A stretch of DNA of 64,000 nt from Candidatus Altimarinota bacterium (GCA_028685185.1 JAQUEK010000003.1:62001-126000), one strand, 5' to 3'; positions 41,809-50,954 are shown, counted from the stretch's first letter. Program-made: numbers and translations. The notes: generated by a model from the letters alone, not told the origin.

Positions 41809-44529
41809 CTATCTTACTATTTTCAGATTCACAGGGAAGATATCACTATCGGAATACTGTAGGGTTCAATCCTTCCTTAATACTTTCCAATAGCTCATTA
41901 TATAATCATCGGTTCATCAGAAATCAGCTCATCTTATTTCAATTGCGTTCGGCAGTAATCTTCAGCACCTGGATATATAATCGTTTTTTCTGACTACTAT
42001 GGAAAATGTTGTTACAGGAAGAGGTAGATAATGATTGAAGAATTTTGTTTCTCAATGAGGTCATACATCTCAATGGCTCGGAGAAAACAGACTTCACGGA
42101 TGCTTATGCCAATTGAACGCGAATACTTTTCAAGACATCTTCTCAGGATTTCATGCAGAAAGCCTTATAAGGTATCTCTGTTCGATTTCATCGAAATCAC
42201 CCTCGAATGATTTCTGGAAATTCCTGTTATTGAATTGATTAGGGTCATTTATATCTCAGATGATATGAAAGCTTCATCAGGTGGATATATATTCTTTGTT
42301 CAATATTGGATTTTGGATGTTTTTCATCCTCAGGACTCAATCATTCATATCATAGATGCTCTGATACCAATATCCTCACGTCTCAAGTCAATTGGCTTTT
42401 ATATAGGGCTCGTTTAATTGTTTATATATCTTTGGAATATCATGAATTGATATTTCAGCGGTATGAAAATTTTCCTTGTACTCCTTATTTTTGATATCAT
42501 CTCTTTTTATTAGTGCCTCAATGAATAATTTCTCTATCTTTTCAAAAACCGTTTGGCAATATCTGTTTTTGTCCATATTTCCATTGGAAATGACATCTGA
42601 AGAAGAAAACTTACAGATTCAATGATCAAGCCAATATATATTGAAGACTTCATTTCAATCTTTTACATCCAAGCTTATGGCAAATTCACCTCCTATGGTT
42701 TTTTTTGTCATCAGAAGCTTGCATGCAGTTTCAGAAATCTCAAAATCTCATTGTCTAATTCTAAATCAGAATCTTTGGCTGACAGTGCTTATGAAATAAT
42801 TTATGCTTTCTGCAAAATTTAGTTTATTGTCCGTTGCATTTTTATCTTTTTCAATGTTAGGGTCTTCAGATTTGTCTCTTTTGCTGATTTGCTTATCAAT
42901 CGGAACTTCTGATGGATCATCAGGCAGACTTTTGATCGGAACAGATTCAGTCTGATTTACCGGATCAGAAGGAATATCCTTATATGTGATAAGCTTTTGA
43001 TCTTTCGTGGTATTATTGATATCTGTAACATTGATAATACATGGTGCATTCGATTTCTTTTTTTTCTGGGATCTTTCAATTATGGATTTAACGGAAAATA
43101 TTCATCATAACAATATTAAAATCCGTTTTCATATTTCCAATATCTTCGATTTCCTATTTTTATAGCCATTTCTTATATTCATATATACATTTTCATGAGG
43201 TTTTTCCATTATAAATGTATCTGAATTTGATATAGGTTTTATTACGGAAAATCCCTTATCTGCCAATTCAGCATTTATTTCCTTTATAATATCTTCATTA
43301 TTTTTACTATTAAATCCTGAACTTTTGTTTTGGTTTGTTTTCTTTATGCTTGCAATATTCAGGTTATCATTGCTTTTTTCTGCAATCGCATTTTTTCATA
43401 TCAGCAATCATCATAGTATCATCGCTGTTCATATGGCAACTTTTTTTAGGGTTCATAATATGTTTGAAAGACGATTTTCCTGAATCTCATGTTTAGTGAT
43501 TTCCGGAATCTTTTCATGTATCATTGTTACTGGATTCATCTCTGAAATAATCTGATTTCAGGGAATAGCAGGAGCGTTTCTATATATTTCTTCTGCTATC
43601 TTGGATATTTTCTCTTCACTGAATTTTCTTGCTGCAACTTCAAGATTCTCTCAATTTTTTATATATCAAAGGTTTTCTGCGGCTTTCATAACTTTTCATT
43701 GCGGATCATGGACAAGCTCTGATACGCTTGCATTCATAGAAATAAGCTTTTCGCTTTCATTTAATTGTATTCAATCCCTAAGTCATTCAACTCTTCTTAT
43801 TGTCTGTTCCAATGTTATATATCACTGATTAGGGTGATCATTTCTTATATCGTTGAATATTTCCTTCAAGGCATCGGAATCAATCCTTTTGACCGATGAG
43901 ATATTTGGATCCGATGATAATATATTCCCAACATTTTCTTTCACTGCTGCTGTAGATTCTGATATTCAAGTGCCAGAAATTGCTTCAGCAACCTTTGTTC
44001 ATCATATAATTCATAAGGTGACCCCGACTCATATCGATATGGTTTTTTTTGCAAATCCTTTGGTCTTACTTCTTCTCTTTGCTTTATCTATCATTGCAAT
44101 TATCTCTTCTTTTGACTTATTTCAGATTTCTTCATATATCGCCTTAAGCTCATTTTTAAGATCATCCTTATTTTGGGTTTCCTTGATTTTCATTAAAATC
44201 CTATCGATCGAACCTTTTGTTATATTCTTGTCTATGATATCGAATATAGCTTCAGATGCGATATATCATCATGCTGCAGAAATAATTGCTCTTCATGCAA
44301 GAAGCCCTCATGCCAACACAAACGCTCATGAAGCTGTTGCAGCTATCGCTCATGCTGATAGTGCCAGTCCTCATGCCAACCTTCAATATCTGTTTTTGTT
44401 CCATAGGTTCTTGAAGCTTCCATAATAGGATGAAAATATAGATTTATCCTTATTTTCTCAAATCATCTTATTTAAGAAATCGTTTATTATTTCAATTTTC
44501 TCATAGTCTGCAGTATTATTTTTTTCCAT
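41809..44529 (-). CDS. Membrane protein with C-terminal JAMM metalloprotease domain
   Basis: 906 residues, recoded. Hydrophobic Gly/Ala-rich segments at about 51-78 and 80-98 and further ones near 170, 380 and 460 suggest several membrane passes. A Ser/Thr/Lys linker leads to a C-terminal domain (about 590-906). There HKH (808-810), seven residues, Ser818, two residues, Asp821 reproduce H-x-H-x7-S-x2-D, the JAMM/MPN+ zinc signature; Glu615 in IGGEFAIS is the likely catalytic glutamate. JAMM enzymes remove ubiquitin-like tags. The gap between Glu and HKH is about 190 residues, much longer than usual, so there is an insertion. An internal ATG at 42576 is not a separate start because the frame is open above it. 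E1-like gene downstream, E2-like gene upstream. Confidence 0.8.
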
Positions 44530-44557
44530 ATGATTTAATTATTCAGATAATTGAATC

Positions 44558-44594
44558 ATTTATAAGAGATTCATAAAAGAAAAATATTGAAAAA
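44558..44594 (-). promoter_or_regulatory. Copy 3 of the shared element, before the JAMM gene
   Basis: TTTTTCAATATTTTTCTTTT (44594-44575), 10 bases, TATAAAT (44564-44558), 29 bases before the JAMM start. Confidence 0.7.
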
Positions 44595-44614
44595 CCTAAG
44601 AAAAATAAATAAAA

Positions 44615-44639
44615 AAAGCCATCGCAATGCGATGGCTTT
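44615..44639 (-). terminator. Terminator of the E2-containing operon
   Basis: AAAGCCATCGCA / TGCGATGGCTTT with a minus-strand T7. It begins 14 bases after the TGA stop of the 82-residue gene, which supports TGA as its real stop. Confidence 0.88.
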
Positions 44640-44653
44640 CAAATAAACAAAAT

Positions 44654-44902
44654 TCAGAAACTGCCTTGAAGGTCTTTTGCCGTTTGCAGCTTATTGCTGA
44701 TATTAGGATCAATCTGCCTTATCTGATCCATTTCAGATGAGTTTGAACCGAGTATCTGTCCGCCTTGTGTTATGTTCACATCAGCAGTCCCTTCTGTAAA
44801 GGGTTTAAGAACAGATTCTGTTCCGGTGATATCTGCACGGTTGCGGTTCTCAGAGCTACCATATTGCTGCCTGAGATCATCGATTGTCAGAAGTGTTGTC
44901 AT
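44654..44902 (-). CDS. 82-residue protein of the E2 operon, ends in TGA
   Basis: Starts at an ATG behind GGAGAG, and ends at a TGA just before a terminator. The sequence is polar (IDDLRQQYGSSENRNRAD...) and seems mostly disordered, with helical ends; its last residues are QGSF, so no Gly-Gly tail. All glycines are GGN. If the host reads this TGA as glycine, the frame runs on through the terminator to a TAA at 44516, giving 128 residues with a hydrophobic tail. It lies 27 bases after the E2-like gene. It might be a substrate or partner; I do not see a ubiquitin fold. Confidence 0.65.
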   Translation of the reverse strand: MTTLLTIDDLRQQYGSSENRNRADITGTESVLKPFTEGTADVNITQGGQILGSNSSEMDQIRQIDPNISNKLQTAKDLQGSF

Positions 44903-44928
44903 TGTTCTCTCCTTTTTTAGTTTTATTT

Positions 44929-45384
44929 TTATGCTTCTGGGAGCAGCCATATGCCTTTTTCTTTTTTGTATTCGTATGCATGCAGCCATAATGCCATGTA
45001 ATTGATGATGGTGACGACTGAATAGTTCAACTTCCATCCTTCGCCGATAACATCATCTGGTTTCATTACACAAAGCTTGATTCCTACATCACGGAATGTT
45101 CCATAATTATGGAAATTATGCATGCCGTATGTATTGCAGAAATCCACAACATCTCTATCTGTGATTATCGGAGAGGGAGGTGAGTACGGATAATTGCTAG
45201 GATAATATGCCCTTGCAAGGTAGACATTATTGCTTCTTGTTATGAGCGGACCTTCGACGAAAAGCTCGCGATTGTCGATATGAAATCCGAATAACGGGTA
45301 TGATGCTTTAAGTTGTTCTGCCTCAAATATGAGGCGTTTTCCATACTTTTCAGGATTTTGGCTTACCCAATCTATATCTTTCAT
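44929..45384 (-). CDS. E2/UBC-like ubiquitin-conjugating-type protein
   Basis: 151 residues. The pattern YYPSNYPYSPPSPII (61-74) matches the UBC core motif YPxxYPxxPP, and a beta-sheet precedes it. His89-Asn90 and His92-Asn93 stand where the HPN motif lies, followed by KLCVM with Cys105 at the place of the active-site cysteine, then GEGW and a long C-terminal helix. E2 proteins accept a ubiquitin-like tag from E1 on this cysteine. It has no in-frame TGA, stops with TAA, and has an AGGAGG ribosome binding site six bases before its ATG. With the E1- and JAMM-like genes it forms a conjugation triad. Confidence 0.8.
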   Translation of the reverse strand: MKDIDWVSQNPEKYGKRLIFEAEQLKASYPLFGFHIDNRELFVEGPLITRSNNVYLARAYYPSNYPYSPPSPIITDRDVVDFCNTYGMHNFHNYGTFRDVGIKLCVMKPDDVIGEGWKLNYSVVTIINYMALWLHAYEYKKEKGIWLLPEA

Positions 45385-45407
45385 TTCATCCCTCCTCTCT
45401 TATGGTT

Positions 45408-46457
45408 TTAAAGTAAATCCACAGGAACTCTTCCGTCGATATTTGAACCTATGTATGTATTATCTATCCTACCTCCTCTTTCATCAGTTGATGTCTGATG
45501 ATTTATCCTTCCTTCAGGAATATTTGAACTTCTGGATTGAACCGGACGATTATTTCTGGCTGTATGCCGATTATTTCTTCCTATGCCTGAATTCTGCTGT
45601 ATGCTTCGATTAACAGTATTATTGACTGTCTGTTGAATTTCTGCAACCGGTTCAAATCTTAGGCTTTCAGGTGAAATCGAATTTCCGAATCTGTAAGGTT
45701 CGTTGTTTGCGGCATTGTTAATCGAATCCCTTAGATTTTCTATTCCAGAATCGACCCTGACATAGGCTTTTTTTGTATTACGTCTTTGTTTAAGCCTGTT
45801 TCTGAAATTTTTCGAAAATCTGTACAATATGCCAGGTGATGACCCGATCAAAGAGGAAAGGATTTTGTAGAATATTATCCTTCCGATAAACAATAGGAAA
45901 ATGAAAAGTATAGTTGTTATCATAATCTCCCTGTTATTATTTTCGACAAAACTTAGAGGAGTATTCTTAACTTCGGCTTTAGAGTCAACTGGTTCAGTCA
46001 TGATTTTTTCTGTCCTCAGTACTTGCATATCAGCCACTATCGGAAGAGGAGAAGGGGGCTCAACTTTTTTTTCGGTATTATTTTTGGGAAATTCCTCAAC
46101 CTCTCTTTCGGTTTGATTTAGGGTAGACTGATTTATATCAATTTTTGCAGTATCATTATCATTTTCCAATTTTTCTGTCTCTTTTTTGATATTCTCCATT
46201 AGCCAGTTCAGATTTACGAGATGCTTTTCGATTTCCTGCAATCTTTTCAGATCTTTCTGAGGATTTTCTGAATTGTAGATATTCCTATAGATATTCTCCG
46301 CTTCATTTTTCAGCTGACTCTTCCGGATTTCCATACTTTGGTAAGTCTTATTCAATCCTTCAAGATGGTCAGCGAAACAATTCTCTCCTGAAAATGAAAA
46401 GATGACAAATGAAAACAGGAGAATAAAAAAATATTTTCCACAGATATTCATATTCAT
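45408..46457 (-). CDS. Secreted/membrane coiled-coil protein of the E2 operon
   Basis: 349 residues. A signal peptide (about 1-30) precedes a Glu/Lys/Asn-rich coiled-coil region (30-115), then a membrane helix near 179-200 (IMITTILFIFLLFIGRIIFY) and a basic, low-complexity C-terminal tail rich in Arg, Asn and Ser (RNRLKQRRNTKK; RNNRHTARNNRPVQSR). Thus the N-terminal arm is outside and the tail inside. Every glycine is GGN and no in-frame TGA occurs. AGGAGG lies five bases before the start. It is 23 bases upstream of the E2-like gene. No family recognised. Confidence 0.75.
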   Translation of the reverse strand: MNMNICGKYFFILLFSFVIFSFSGENCFADHLEGLNKTYQSMEIRKSQLKNEAENIYRNIYNSENPQKDLKRLQEIEKHLVNLNWLMENIKKETEKLENDNDTAKIDINQSTLNQTEREVEEFPKNNTEKKVEPPSPLPIVADMQVLRTEKIMTEPVDSKAEVKNTPLSFVENNNREIMITTILFIFLLFIGRIIFYKILSSLIGSSPGILYRFSKNFRNRLKQRRNTKKAYVRVDSGIENLRDSINNAANNEPYRFGNSISPESLRFEPVAEIQQTVNNTVNRSIQQNSGIGRNNRHTARNNRPVQSRSSNIPEGRINHQTSTDERGGRIDNTYIGSNIDGRVPVDLL

Positions 46458-46477
46458 TTTAACCTCCTGTTTTCCGG

Positions 46478-46645
46478 TTATTTTGATCTTATGGATTTGA
46501 TGATTTCATACGCTTTTAGCTTTGCACCGCTTTTTTCTAATCTATCCTTGTAATAGGTGTCAGATTTTTTCGGATGATATGCGTGCCTTGAAGTTCCACA
46601 TCCTGAAATGATGAAACCAATAATGATGATCATTATCATTTTCAT
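46478..46645 (-). CDS. Small lipoprotein of the E2 operon
   Basis: 55 residues from the ATG at 46645, chosen because AAAGGAG sits at the correct distance before it; a longer reading from 46681 would run through this site. The hydrophobic MKMIMIIIIGFIISGCG ends in a lipobox (ISGC), so Cys16 or so is probably lipidated. The remaining 40 residues are basic and helical. No in-frame TGA. It is the first gene of the operon leading to the E2-like protein. Confidence 0.7.
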   Translation of the reverse strand: MKMIMIIIIGFIISGCGTSRHAYHPKKSDTYYKDRLEKSGAKLKAYEIIKSIRSK

Positions 46646-46699
46646 AAGCTGCTCCTTTCTTTTTATCATGTTAATGAACATTTTTTATTTTTGTGATTG

Positions 46700-46736
46700 C
46701 ATGATAGATTTTCAGCAAAAGAAAAATATTGAAAAA
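46700..46736 (-). promoter_or_regulatory. Copy 4 of the shared element, before the lipoprotein/E2 operon
   Basis: TTTTTCAATATTTTTCTTTT (46736-46717), 10 bases, TATCATG (46706-46700). It drives a standard-code operon, although the other copies precede recoded genes. Confidence 0.7.
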
Positions 46737-46905
46737 TCTCAGAAATTTGATTCGTCCGTCGAAATAATTTGTTAAATCCGATATTTTGATTATCATATGG
46801 TCATATTATCATTAAGAATGTATCATGAAGAACTAACCTGAAAAGGAGTTATAGATTTCTTATCAAAATCAACATCACCCATTTTATTAGTTAATTTCAT
46901 AAAAT

Positions 46906-48006
46906 ATGAAAGTAGTTTTAGTCGATATCGTACCGAAAGAAACAAAACCTGAAGATCTGAAGGATCGTATGGATGAGCTTGAAAACCTTGTTTCGACTTA
47001 TTGATCCCTGGTTGTCTTGACTGAGATCCAGAAAAGGGAAACACCCGACAATCATACTTATGTCGGATCAGGGAAGCTCGAAGAGATTAAGAATATATGA
47101 GAGGAACTGGATGCAGATGTGATCATCATCTGAAATATCCTGAAATCATCACAGATCTATCATATAAATGAATATCTTAAATCCACGAAATCAAAGCTGC
47201 AGGCTTGGGATAGGGTGGATCTTATATTGAAGATTTTCGATTTGCACGCAGTATCACCGGAAGCGAAGCTACAGATAGAGCTTGCTGCGATAAAACACAT
47301 GTGACCTAGGATATTCTGAATGTGAATGGAGCTTTCCCGTCAGGGTTGATGAGGTAGCTGAGCTATGAGATGACTTTGAGAGACAAATACTGAGATAATG
47401 AAAAGGCATCTGCGCGAGAAAGAATATAAGATAATGGATAAGCTTGAGAAATATAAGCAAACAAGAGCTCAGCACAGACAATGAAGATTAAGGAAAAACC
47501 TTTTGACTGTCTGAATAGTCTGATATACCAATGCATGAAAATCAAGTCTGATGAATGCACTTACCCACAAATGAGTCCTTTCCGAAAACAAGCTTTTTGC
47601 AACGCTTTGAACAAGTGTAGGTAAGATGTTCATAGAAACAGAAAATTGAGGACATGAAATCCTTATGAATGATACGATATGATTCATAAGGGATCTTCCG
47701 CCAAAACTCATAAAAGCATTCTCTTCAACTCTTGAAGATAGCATCGAGAGCGAATTGCTTCTTCATGTGGTGGATAGTTCAGATATGAAAGTCTGAGATA
47801 AGATAAAAATCGTTGATGATACTCTTGATCAGATCTGAGCCAAACAAGAAAGGATATATGTTTTCAATAAGACAGATCTTATCACAGAAGAAAAGCAAAG
47901 AGAGCTATCAAAGGAATTTAAGGACTTGAAGCCTATATTCATAAGTGCTGAAAATAAGACAGGATTTGAAGAATTGAAAGATAGGCTGATTGAAAAATTA
48001 TTTTAA
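46906..48006 (+). CDS. hflX: GTPase HflX
   Basis: 366 residues. N-terminal HflX domain (1-165) with [10 protein letters not shown] and [16 protein letters not shown], then the conserved LSRQGGGGSGAMRGLGETNTEI glycine-rich patch, partly TGA-coded, and a G domain: GYTNAGKSSL (P-loop), DTIGFIRDLP, and FNKTDL. HflX splits stalled or heat-damaged ribosomes. The upstream 160 bases hold no other gene. Confidence 0.95.
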
Positions 48007-48016
48007 TTCTAAGAAT

Positions 48017-48050
48017 AAAAAAGCTTCCCGATTATCGGGAAGCTTTTTTT
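48017..48050. terminator. Terminator after hflX
   Basis: AAAAAAGCTTCCCGAT and the complementary arm ending in T7; can also serve the small minus-strand gene that ends 14 bases away. Confidence 0.9.
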
Positions 48051-48063
48051 GCATAAAATATAA

Positions 48064-48168
48064 TTATGCTGCAGTTGTTTCTTCTATAGTAGTTTCAGTA
48101 GCTTCCGTTTCTGTAGTCTCTACTTCTGGTGTTTCTACTTCTGGAGTTGCAGTTGTTTCATCTGTCAT
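48064..48168 (-). CDS. Short Thr/Glu-rich peptide
   Basis: 34 residues in which EVET/TET-type units repeat; acidic and disordered. It has a clean ATG after an AT-rich leader and ends at TAA 14 bases from the shared terminator. It contains no glycine, so the genetic code cannot be tested on it. Possibly a real small protein; short length and low complexity keep confidence low. Confidence 0.4.
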   Translation of the reverse strand: MTDETTATPEVETPEVETTETEATETTIEETTAA

Positions 48169-48297
48169 AATATTTTCTGGTTAATGAATAAAATGTTCTC
48201 GCATCATATTATCAACACGAATCATGAGTGTATGTTAATAAAAATAAATAGCAATACTTAATTATGTATTGCATAAACCGAAAATATCATATTGAAA

Positions 48298-49095
48298 TTA
48301 AATGAAGCATAATTCATTCCTTCAGATGACCCTTGATAGCAATTCATGCGAATTATCATCAAGAGCTTCAAAGACAATATCTCATTTGATGTAATATTCT
48401 CTGGCATTTTCCTTGTTCTGGAGAAAGCCTATCAATATATCAAAATCCTTGTTTATTGAACATTTCAGGACTTTCGGGTTAGTGAAAAAATCTGTCATCG
48501 CATCCAAAAAACGTTCTATTTCTATCTGAGATTTATGGAAATTTATATAGCGCCATACTGAAATTATAGGTTCCATCTTATCTAACATTCAGAAAAAATT
48601 CATGATATCGATATATTCGTCGGTTTCATTATCCTCAAGCATGCTAATGGTGTTTTCAAAATCTATCTTAAGGTCATTCGGAAGATTTTCCATTATCAAT
48701 CTATTTGCCTTATTCTCCATCTCTTTTTTCATGGATCTATCCAGATATGTGTTACCAGCCAATTCCTTCGGAGTAAAATCGGGTACATCTCAAATTATTA
48801 CCTCAGACAGATCATGAAAGGCGCAGATATTTGCCAATGATTTCTTATCGAAATCATAATCGAACAATTCCAGAATCGAATCACTCAGAAATGCTAAAGT
48901 CATCACATGGCAGTAAATCGATTGTTTCTCAAGATTCAGATCGTACTTATCTATCCTTACTGCTTTTCATGTTCGAGGCAACCTTTTGAATTTTGATAAT
49001 ATCTGGATATTCTCGCCGTCGAATTCAAGATTAATGTAGAAATTTTTGAAAATATCTCTGAAGTATATTCAAGCACTGTTTTCATTTTTTGATAT
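48298..49095 (-). CDS. HD-domain hydrolase frame without a canonical start
   Basis: 265 codons open after the TAA that ends the phosphoesterase gene, in the same frame. ILSKFKRLPRTGKA and YCHVMTLAFL, then ICAFHDLSEVIIGDVPD form a YfbR/HDDC2-type HD phosphohydrolase (His of YCH, His-Asp of FHDLSE, Asp of GDVPD) that removes phosphate from nucleotides. The first ATG lies inside the domain; the first TTG (48981) follows conserved residues. So the start is either non-canonical (ATA at 49095) or the two frames were one protein whose TGA glycine became TAA. Confidence 0.65.
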
Positions 49096-49683
49096 TTAAT
49101 ATTTATGTGTTTTGGATTCGCTGAACTCAATCCATGATTTTTCCTTGAAAGTTTTCTCATCTTTTGCTTGAACTGATATAGTTCATTTTATCTTTATTAT
49201 CTCAGCCTTATTAGTTTCTGAATCATAAATTGCGAAAGTCGCCACATTTGTCTTATGTGCCGATATCTCTCATGGGTCAACGATAAGACAGTCATTTATC
49301 TGATCGATATTATAGATATGGTCATGTCAATAGAAGACCGCATCAAAATCTCATGATTTTGCCATTGGGCGTGCAAGCATAGGATAATGTGTGATGAATA
49401 TCTTTCTGTTTTCGATCTCTATCATGTCAAAAGTATCAAATCAGACTTCAAGATTGCTTCATTTGGTGAAAGATGTTTTTGTTATTGCAACCCTATCGCC
49501 ATCATTGTTTCACCAGATTGCATATACAGGAACTTCGCAAGCAGCAAGCATTTTCGCTATGCCATTATTTATAAAGTCTCCTAAAAATATTATTTTTTTG
49601 ATATCATGATTTTCTATCTCTTTCAAGAACAATGTAAGGTTTAGAACATTCTCATGAATATCAGAAATTATGGCAACTTTCAT
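49096..49683 (-). CDS. YfcE/MJ0936-type metallophosphoesterase
   Basis: 195 residues. AIISDIHENV (Asp-x-His), IIFLGDFINN, AIWGNNDGD (GNxD), FITHYPML and VFYGHDHIY are the five metal-binding blocks of this family, which cleaves phosphodiesters. The gene ends with TAA after KTHKY, and the open frame continues directly into the HD domain. Several TGA glycines, including the one in GNND, show native coding. Confidence 0.88.
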
Positions 49684-49713
49684 ATTTTTCCGGTTAAAAT
49701 TAAAAATATCTGA

Positions 49714-50058
49714 TTATCTTATTATTTCTGATTCGAAGAACCTTTCCTGGAATTCTGTCAGGGCTCTTATTTGCTCATCTGTGTAATTTTTCCCTTCTTC
49801 GACAATCACAAGCTTATCATCATCGTCATTTGTCCTGTGGATTATAGCAATGCAAACGCCTTCGAATTCATCTATAGGTTCGAATTCTCCAAGTACATAG
49901 GCATCTATCTCTTCTCAGTCTGGCGCTATGGTTCCAGGTATGAATCAGTAATTCAGACAATATATGAATCCATGTTTAGGATGCTTTGTACCTAAAAGCC
50001 TATCCATCTTAACTTTAACCTTTCGGTTTAGAAATCCTTTTGAATAATCCATTTTCAT
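49714..50058 (-). CDS. Inorganic-pyrophosphatase-like protein
   Basis: 114 residues. KVKMDRLLGTKHPKHGFIYCLNYGFIPGTIAPDGEEIDAYVLGEFEPIDEF matches the short CPR and Firmicutes proteins annotated as inorganic pyrophosphatase, with YGFIPG and the acidic DGEEIDAYVLG site. It is only about two thirds the usual length of a family I enzyme, so activity is uncertain. The last three glycines of the core are mixed TGA and GGN. Confidence 0.7.
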
Positions 50059-50213
50059 AAAAGATTATATAATGAAAGAAAACTTATCTATAAAATCTAA
50101 TAGATTCTATAAATATTACAGCTTAACGCAAGAATAATTTGAAAATAGGGGAGACTTGAAAAAATGATTTGATAATCACACAAAAAAAAGTAATCTAGGA
50201 AACGATTTTTTGT

Positions 50214-50918
50214 ATGACATCAATGAAAAGATTTTTAAGAGAACATTTTTTACAGATAATAACCTTCATATTTTGGTTAGCTATTATTTATTTGTATTTC
50301 CATTATAAGATAAAGCATGATCTGACGAATTCAGACATTGCGAAAAGCATATATTTCTTCATAAAGGCAGATATCATATACTGATGATTCATATATATCT
50401 GAGTATATATATTAAGGACAATCATTTTCGTCCCAGCATCCCTTCTTGTTATTCTTTCACCTTCATTGTTCTGATTCACATATGCTTTCATATATACTGT
50501 GATATGAGAGAATATAAGCGCAGTTCTATGATACTATCTTTGAAATTTTTTCTGAAAGATTCTTCTTAATGATTGGTTTCTGAAGAAATTCATGAAACTT
50601 AGGAAATTATTGAAAAAAGAGACATTCGGCACTATAGTGATTTCAAGATTGCTTTTTCTGCCGTTCGATGCTATCAATTATCTGTCCTGATTCCTGAGAT
50701 TGAATTTCAAACAATATTTCCTTTGAACCTTTTTCTGAATAATCCCTTGAATCCTAATGCTTCTTTTTGTCTGAAGTTCCATAAAGAATGTCGATAAGTT
50801 CAATCTGGAGCATATCACAATCGAACCAAGATATATAATTTACGCGGCTTTCATATTCATAATACCTTTGATTGCATACTACCTTTATAGGTTCAGATGA
50901 AATTATAAAAAGATATAG
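50214..50918 (+). CDS. TVP38/TMEM64-type (VTT-domain) membrane protein
   Basis: 234 residues with about five membrane helices. VPASLLVILSPSLFGFTYAF, the GENISAVLGYYLGNFFGK segment and SRLLFLPFDAINYLSGFLRLNFKQYFLGTFFGIIPG are the conserved blocks of the VTT/SNARE-associated family, related to DedA. Members are lipid scramblases or transporters. Upstream is a plain AT-rich leader; a long terminator follows. Confidence 0.87.
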
Positions 50919-50945
50919 GAATATAAATATTCCTATATCTTTTTA
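50907..50945. terminator. Bidirectional terminator, TVP38 / PBP1A
   Basis: AAAAAGATATAGGAAT, six-base loop, ATTCCTATATCTTTTT; serves both convergent genes. Confidence 0.85.
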
Positions 50946-50954
50946 TTTTGGTTC

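Noticed and set aside
42388-42576. Separate short gene carrying the JAMM region from ATG 42576
   Set aside because: The frame is open without TAA or TAG up to 44529, and sequence above 42576 (IGGEFAIS) seems part of the protease domain.
44654-44902. 82-residue protein as the ubiquitin-like modifier
   Set aside because: No beta-grasp pattern and no C-terminal Gly-Gly in either reading.
44654-45037. 127-residue version of the 82-residue gene
   Set aside because: The longer start lies in the E2-like gene and lacks a ribosome binding site; the ATG at 44902 has GGAGAG before it.
40825-46645. Standard-code genes as assembly contamination
   Set aside because: They alternate with a recoded gene and share its promoter element, and recoded genes flank the region without a break in style; a chimera is unlikely but not excluded.
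40739-46736. The repeated 20-mer as a CRISPR or transposon end
   Set aside because: Copies are kilobases apart, same orientation, each upstream of a gene and with fixed spacing to a -10-like box.
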